Source of the DNA: Panicum virgatum
Lineage: Eukaryota; Streptophyta; Magnoliopsida; Poales; Poaceae
Assembly (NCBI RefSeq): GCF_016808335.1
Contig: NC_053153.1
Location: forward strand, 15,511,033-15,575,032
Direction of reading: 5' to 3'
Length of the DNA stretch: 64,000 nucleotides
Below are positions 58,356-64,000 of this stretch, piece by piece (position 1 is the first letter of the stretch; the number at the start of each line of letters is the position of its first letter). The notes under the pieces are model-generated. The model was given only the letters and a program-made list of their open reading frames with translations, was not told where the DNA came from and ran no database searches. The position numbers and the translations under genes were made by a program.

Positions 58356-58976
58356 TTACCTTATTTTGACTTCAGCCAGTAAAACTAATAGATTATCCAA
58401 AAATAATTATTCCATGTACTATGAACTTATGATTGCCATAAGTTTTTCCTTATGGTCTTCTGTGAAGAGTGAGACTGTGAGAGTAAATTTGTCAATTGTA
58501 GCTGTTGGAACTTGGTTGCTGAAGTTTGGTTTGTTCATATATTCCTGCTTTAGTATGACCTTTGTTTTTCATGTGTTTCTTCAGGACGGTGTGCAATAGC
58601 AAAATTTCTGCTTTCTAGGGGAGCTTACGTTGATGGCAAATCATGCCATGCGACACCAGTACATCTTGCCGTTCTTGGAGGATATGATAGTACTCTGAAG
58701 ATTTTGTTGGACCACAATGCAGATGTACTAGCTCTCTCTTTAATCTGTTGGCTTACAATACGAGCTGTATTCTTTATGTCATCCTGAAAGCATGAGGGCA
58801 TGATATTTCATACCTCTAGTTCTACCTGCATGCTCAGTTCCCGGTAGCTGTTAATGTGTGATCCAGCTTGGGCATATGTGAGCGGTGACCCACATAGCAA
58901 CAGCTGCTGAGAAATTAAAGGGAATTGACACATTAGCTTTACTAAAAAAAGATTTCATGATCTTGTCTATACTGGT

Positions 58977-59187
58977 TAATTAGTTTTTTTTCTTGTCTAG
59001 CCCAACAAGGAAGTAAACCTATCAACACCTTTGGTTGCAGCATTACACGCTCCTTCCTTGTCTTGTTTGAAACTATTTGTTTAATTAGTTTTTTTTTCTT
59101 GTCTAGCCCAACAAGGAAGTAAACCTATCAACACCTTTGGTTGCAGCATTACACGCTCCTTCCTTGTCTTGTTTGAAACTATTGATT
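58977..59187 (+). repeat. 105-bp tandem duplication of an ankyrin exon
   Basis: TAATTAG, a T-run, CTTGTCTAG and the exon start CCCAACAAGGAAGTAAACC occur twice, 105 bp apart (58977 and 59082). The two copies are virtually identical up to TTGAAACTATT. Only the second copy reaches the donor (ATTCAG|GTACAA at 59190). The first lacks a donor, so it would be skipped or cause a frameshift. Confidence 0.92.
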
Positions 59188-62100
59188 CAGGTACAATATT
59201 CTTCTCAGCTTTGAGTCTTGTATTATATTTATGAACCGTCAATTTATATATGGAAACATCTCACTGTTTTGTCTTCTATACGTAAACTGGCAGGCTGGAG
59301 CTAAAGTGAATGGCATTGGTAATCCCTTGGCGTTTGCTGCACGTAAAGGCTTAACTGAGGCTATTAAGTGCTTGTTGGAGGCTGGTGCAAACCCCAACAC
59401 TCCTGACATGGTGAGCCTTCTATCTTCTTTGTCACACCACACTATCACTGAGAGCTGCTTAACTGGAAATAGTTCTGGGTGATACTGCCTTGCGACACTG
59501 GTATATTACAATTACACAGTAGTTGCATTACATAGTTCCAGTAGAAAAAAAATGCTCACATAGCATTAGAAATTTTTCTGTGAAAGAAAATAGAAAGTGA
59601 TGAAGACGTCTGTTTTTCCAAAAGGAAAATGGCACTACTTTTAAACGTTTGAGCACCAATTGAGTAACTGAGCTAGCTTAGGACTTTAGGTAAACTTTCA
59701 ACATTTGTTACTGTTTGTGAATAGGCTTATGAAACTGGATTGGTATAGATGTTCAAGGCTTAAAGTAATCTGGTTCTGCTGTATTTTTAGATACTAGCAA
59801 TTTAGGGTAATGAACATTCTTCTCCTTTTTCCAATTGTCCCCTTTTCAATTGTGTGTATTTATATCAATTGTGAGTAAAACTAATGAGCGTATTTTCAGT
59901 TGTTTTCACATACAAGCTTATTGACAATTTACCCTCGCTACTCGCCCACCCCCTTCATGCTGTGCCAAGTTTATTGGTCTGGAATCTGGATATATGCATA
60001 GTTATAACCTTCAGTACTACTTTGGTCCATTTTAATTTTCAATGGTGTCGTATCAAGGAAATTTGGGGTATGGCAAGAATTACTCATTGCAATCTGGACT
60101 AGTGATTTCTTTAGGCATCTATTCGGTGGCATTGCATAGTTTCATTAGGTCTCTTTGCGAGCATAATTATCCTTATTATTTTCTTGGAAGTGTCCTCTTC
60201 TCATTTTTATATTAAATGTCTTCTTGCGATACTCTGTTCAACAGTATGGTAGAATTCCAGTAGAGTAGAGTGGGCTGCTGTATATGGCACAAGTGAAGAT
60301 GTTGAAATTCTGTTCCCATTCACTTCCCCAATTCAAGCTGTGACAAATTGGAGCGTTGATGGAATAATCAATCACATGAAACTGGAAAGAAAGCAACTAG
60401 AGGTATGCCACTGTAGCAATTCTTTTTATTTATGCACTTGGCTGTGCAATTTTAGTAATATTTATGTGTCAGGACTTGAAAAACAAATCAAGATTAACAA
60501 TGCTAGCGTTCAAACACATTTGCATTGCTGCCTAATCTCTCTGTCTAGGTTTCGTCTAGGAAATTTGTTTAATTTGAATGCTTTCTTGGATAGCTTGTAT
60601 TATTGGAATGCTCGTTCATTTAAGTTCAATTCATTTTCCCTGTAGAAAATAAATTTTATAAGTAGGATATATTCTAGCAAACCACTAATTTCCATGTTTA
60701 ATTATTTTGCACAGTTGCACTGCAACAAGCAGGACTAGTGAACTTTGGGCAGACATGCATATTTTAGTTGCCATGTACTGCAATTAACTCTTTGGTTATT
60801 CTTTATTAAGATTACTGAAACTGGCTGTGGGAAGAATTTTAGACTTAGCTAGGCTGGTAGCAGTTGTCTGTTTACCATGAAATACTGGAAAAAAACTGGT
60901 GGTTACTAGCAGTTAAGATTTTTTTTGACACAAATGTGTACAAATAAATAAGTATGTAGCTGTTTAATGATTGTTCCTGTGTGTTACCAGCGGGCCAATA
61001 TGGATGATTGGATTTCTAGGAATCACTGATATATGCCTAGTTTTTATACTCTTGATAGTTGATACCTACAAGGGTTTCTGGGAAATGGGAATCCTTTTAA
61101 GTTACTGTTTAACTGCTTATATCGTTTGGATCCATCTCTGACTCAAAAGTTGTTTAGGATGATGATTTTGTTGAAACAAGAAAGTCTGAATTGAAAAAAC
61201 AGGGTGATGATGCATTTGGGAAGCAAGATTATAGAAATGCATCAGCATACTACACACAGGTATGTTGTACTAAACTTATATTAACATCAGCAGCATGAAA
61301 ATTGTTAACTATTTTAGTGATTAGAGTTAGCATCTTCTTGTATACAGCTCATTGTGTTAACTGCAGTGTCAGCATCTCTTTGTGTACAGCTCATCGTGCT
61401 GACTGTAAAGTTTAGTTGCCTAGAGCTGTCTGTCTGTAAGAAGCTAAGAAACCATTTACTTCCTAAAATGCTTGAAACTAGAGAACCGATTGATACCTTG
61501 GTTGGTAGAGCCTCCATTTGAGAGACCACCCACCCGAGCTCAAGCCTAGTGCTAGTTGTTCCCCTAAAGGGTTCAATACTCCACTCTCTAAGGCAGCTAG
61601 GGGACATTTTTTGCCCCTTGGTCAAATTTTATACACTTGGAGGTAATTGCATCCATTCATAAACTTCATTTTGATGATATTGAGATAGTGTACATATGTA
61701 TCTGTAAGGTTCCTAAATTATGGAGCATATACTAGTTGAAGCTTATAAATTGGAAGTCTAGATAGGCAATTAGTTTTAGCCATAGAGTATGGAGAGTAGT
61801 CTAAACGAGTCATCCATTCACCCAGTTTAATCTGATGGTGTTGAGATATTGGCATCTATCTGAGAGTTGCCTAAATTCTGTGGTAGATCCCAGTTTTCCT
61901 AATAAAGTACCTAAGCTAAGTTGATCTGTAAGTCTTTTGGGATCTTATAATATGCTCAGAAATGTTACCTCCCCGCTGTAAGACCTTGAATGGACAGCAG
62001 CTTCTATTGCGTTTTAATTTTTTAATCATCCTTGTTAAAGGTTTTCTTGAACATAATCATAGAACAAGAGCGTGGTATGTAATGGTATCTATTCAGCCGT

Positions 62101-63246
62101 ATGTACTTTTTTGCGAATTGATCGAATCCCTAAAATACCCTTTGGTGTGGTCAATCAAACAGCTCACATTTTCTGAGTACCATGTGTGATGATACATCAC
62201 AATCACCAAAGCATATTTCTTGGAAAAAGCAGTACCATGCACGCTCTTGTGTTCACAAAACTTGGTACTACTGGTAGAATTTGTTGTCCTCCATTTTTTG
62301 TTGTCTCACGATATCCACAAGTAAAATATTCTGAGATGGAAACCAGCAATCAACTAGCTTGGATAGCCTTGGGTTGGTCATGGAACACCACCTCTTTTAA
62401 GTAATTTCAGGAGGAGGTTGAGTGATGTGATGTATATTCCCGATGACCTCTTGCGTCTAGCTTTAGGGAGAAATTCTGTGAGGGAATCGCTCTTTGCTTC
62501 ACATTATTTTATTTCAGCCCAGTCGTACCTAAGAAGCAAATGGCAAGTCTATGAGCTAACGTATGCAGCATTTCTGGAACGTGGCAACAGCAGTAACACC
62601 GTCACAGCTAATTTATGTTACTGCAGGCAATGAGGGTGGATCGTTATGATGCTGAATTGTTCGCAAACAGGAGTCTTTGCTGGTTCCGCAGAGGTGATGG
62701 GAGAAGGGCTTTGCGAGATGCAGTTAAATGCAAGATACTGCGGCCAAAGTGGGCAAAGGCCTACTTCCGATACGGACAAGCTCTGATGCTCATGAAGGTG
62801 CGACAAAACACCCTGGGTCCAGCTCCAGTGTCCAACTGAATTTGATATTTCATTGTCCCTTTCATCTCTCATATAAGTAATTTAACTGGCCATGCGCTTT
62901 TAATCGTGTTACTTAGGACTATGAAAAAGCATGTGACACAATCGCTGAAGGTTTAGAGCTGGACCCTCTGAACGATGAGCTCGATAAGCTATACTGGTAA
63001 GATAGTAGAGACCAGCCCATTGCTTCTTATGTTTCCTTGCAGCAACTGTAGGACTGCTACAACTAACAACGTTCTGTTTATTTGAATCCACCAACTATAC
63101 GCCGTTTTCGAGTTTCTACTAATTGGCTTTAACCTTGTAGGGAGGCAATGGAACTGAAGAATGTCGGCAGTGAGCGGCTTAGAGAAAGCACACGTGAAAA
63201 CTGGATCTCCATTTTCCCTTTTTTTCTTTTCTTGGGATGTTTTTGA

Positions 63247-64000
63247 GGTTTGGGTAGAAACACTCGGTGGTCAGTAGTTTGCAGCTAGAAACACTGTACG
63301 CAGCGGTATCAGGGTCTGCTGTACTCTGGAACAACAGCGCTTGGTGTTCTTCGTTGCCAGGTTGGGAAGCCTGCTGTGAGTGGCTGAATCACGATGTGTT
63401 CACCTATATATATGATGCTGGCTGGGAGCATCACACGACGTGAAGGATTTTTTTTCTGGGCTTCAGACCGAGTGTTCCCATGCTTGAATACTCTGCTACT
63501 TCTTTTGTCACTCTGCTGAGTTCCTGACGCCATCGGGAGTCATTTACTGTGCCCGGAGATCTTCAGATAACTTGTAGCTACCACGCACTTGGATTGCCTG
63601 GCGCCTGGATGATGCGCTGGACGCTCGGCGCGGGCATGCCAAGGCCTACTTGGATGATCCACTGAAAGAGCATTGCTGCTGACGATGTCTGCGCGGGGAC
63701 GGGCGCAGATGACGACGCGTACAGCATCATCTCTGGCTTTCTCCACTCTCCACCCACCGTTCTGGGAGCACCCGGGCAAGAAGCTGGAGGTTCATGCACT
63801 GCTAGTGACTTGGTGATGTTCTCTTGACAGGTTTACATGCTTGAATAATCCAGAACCTATATAAGCATGCTAGATGATCAAGCATGCCAATTAACTCGTG
63901 ATCATGTTAGTTGTCTAAAAACAAAAAGGAACATACAACAGGAACTACATCCATACATGAATCTGACATCTAAATAAAGGAGCATATGCATACTAGTGAA
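63247..64000. other. 3' flank of the ankyrin-TPR locus
   Basis: Probably 3' UTR for the first few hundred bases. Short minus-strand frames at 63309-63799 lack any conserved motif. Nothing else is recognised up to the window end. Confidence 0.4.

Larger units (their letters stand above)
57147..63246 (+). pseudogene. Ankyrin-TPR protein (TPR10-like), broken
   Basis: Exons found: ~57147-57327, 57430-57579, 58585-58724, 59107-59190, 59294-59410, 60245-60402, 61158-61259, 62627-62797, 62917-62996, 63141-63246. The first encodes DVDGRG...LNALHAAAGG without a normal start; its 5' side is transposon-like DNA. Ankyrin repeats follow (TPLQHAVFSGNLPVVRYLLDHGAD, GLTALHTAAMKG, ATPVHLAVLGGY, NPLAFAARKGLTEAIKCLLE), then a TPR block (ELKKQGDDAFGKQDYRNAS, ANRSLCWFRRGD, KAYFRYGQAL). 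The end is WISIFPFFLFLGCF. Lesions: TAG at 57309-57311 in the first exon, a GTAGA duplication (60260-60269) that shifts frame, and a partial exon duplication. The Arabidopsis relative with this architecture is At3g04710, from memory. Confidence 0.8.

Noticed and set aside
1..64000. Biosynthetic gene cluster or other coordinated multigene system
   Set aside because: The genes belong to unrelated families, lie on both strands and are separated by kilobases of transposons; nothing links them functionally.

Overview
The window is nuclear DNA from a grass, most likely a panicoid. The evidence is GC-rich single-exon genes beside AT-rich intergenic DNA, many GT-AG introns, and grass-type transposons: Stowaway ends with CTCCCTCCGT, Tourist elements with TAA/TTA target duplications, and large gypsy and SIRE-like LTRs. 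Genes were assigned by reading translations and joining exons by hand. No database search was run, so family names rest on recognised motifs.

Layout. (1) 1-8041: two tandem minus-strand genes for group III patatin-related phospholipases (pPLAIII), the first cut by the window edge, separated by MITEs, a SINE and a possible Helitron end. (2) 8042-11072: a hAT-type MITE, a small inverted repeat and copy A of an unnamed poly(A) retroposon. (3) 11843-15036, plus strand: an 11-exon ESCRT-III gene of the VPS2.2/2.3 type. (4) 16242-21307, minus strand and convergent with it: a 13-exon chloroplast RecA gene of the RECA1 type. (5) 22358-33779: an 11.4 kb minus-strand Ty3/gypsy element with two ~1.36 kb LTRs, a broken gag-pol and a rearranged 3' end. 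(6) 34068-39256: MITEs, then a six-exon LSD1-type zinc-finger gene with a Mutator-like element in its first coding intron. (7) 40774-43905: tandem broken cysteine-rich receptor-like kinase (CRK) copies, one split by a solo LTR. (8) 43906-48866: GC-rich low-complexity DNA, a MITE and a thrice-repeated block upstream of the next gene. (9) 48867-51019, plus strand: a three-exon R2R3-MYB gene of the MYB98/64/119/115/118 type. (10) 53643-57146: a 1.06 kb TRIM retrotransposon, GC-rich hAT-like DNA and copy B of the retroposon. (11) 57147-63246, plus strand: an ankyrin-TPR gene (TPR10-like) that has lost its normal 5' end and carries a stop, a 5-bp frameshifting duplication and a duplicated exon.

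The genes do not form a pathway or cluster. They are unrelated housekeeping or regulatory loci (membrane remodelling, plastid DNA repair, cell-death zinc finger, MYB regulator, lipid acyl hydrolases) in a transposon-rich stretch. I found no convincing new multigene system. The most unusual material is the two-copy retroposon family, the mosaic gypsy 3' end, the CRK pseudogene array, the decaying ankyrin-TPR locus and the odd splice sites of the VPS2 gene.
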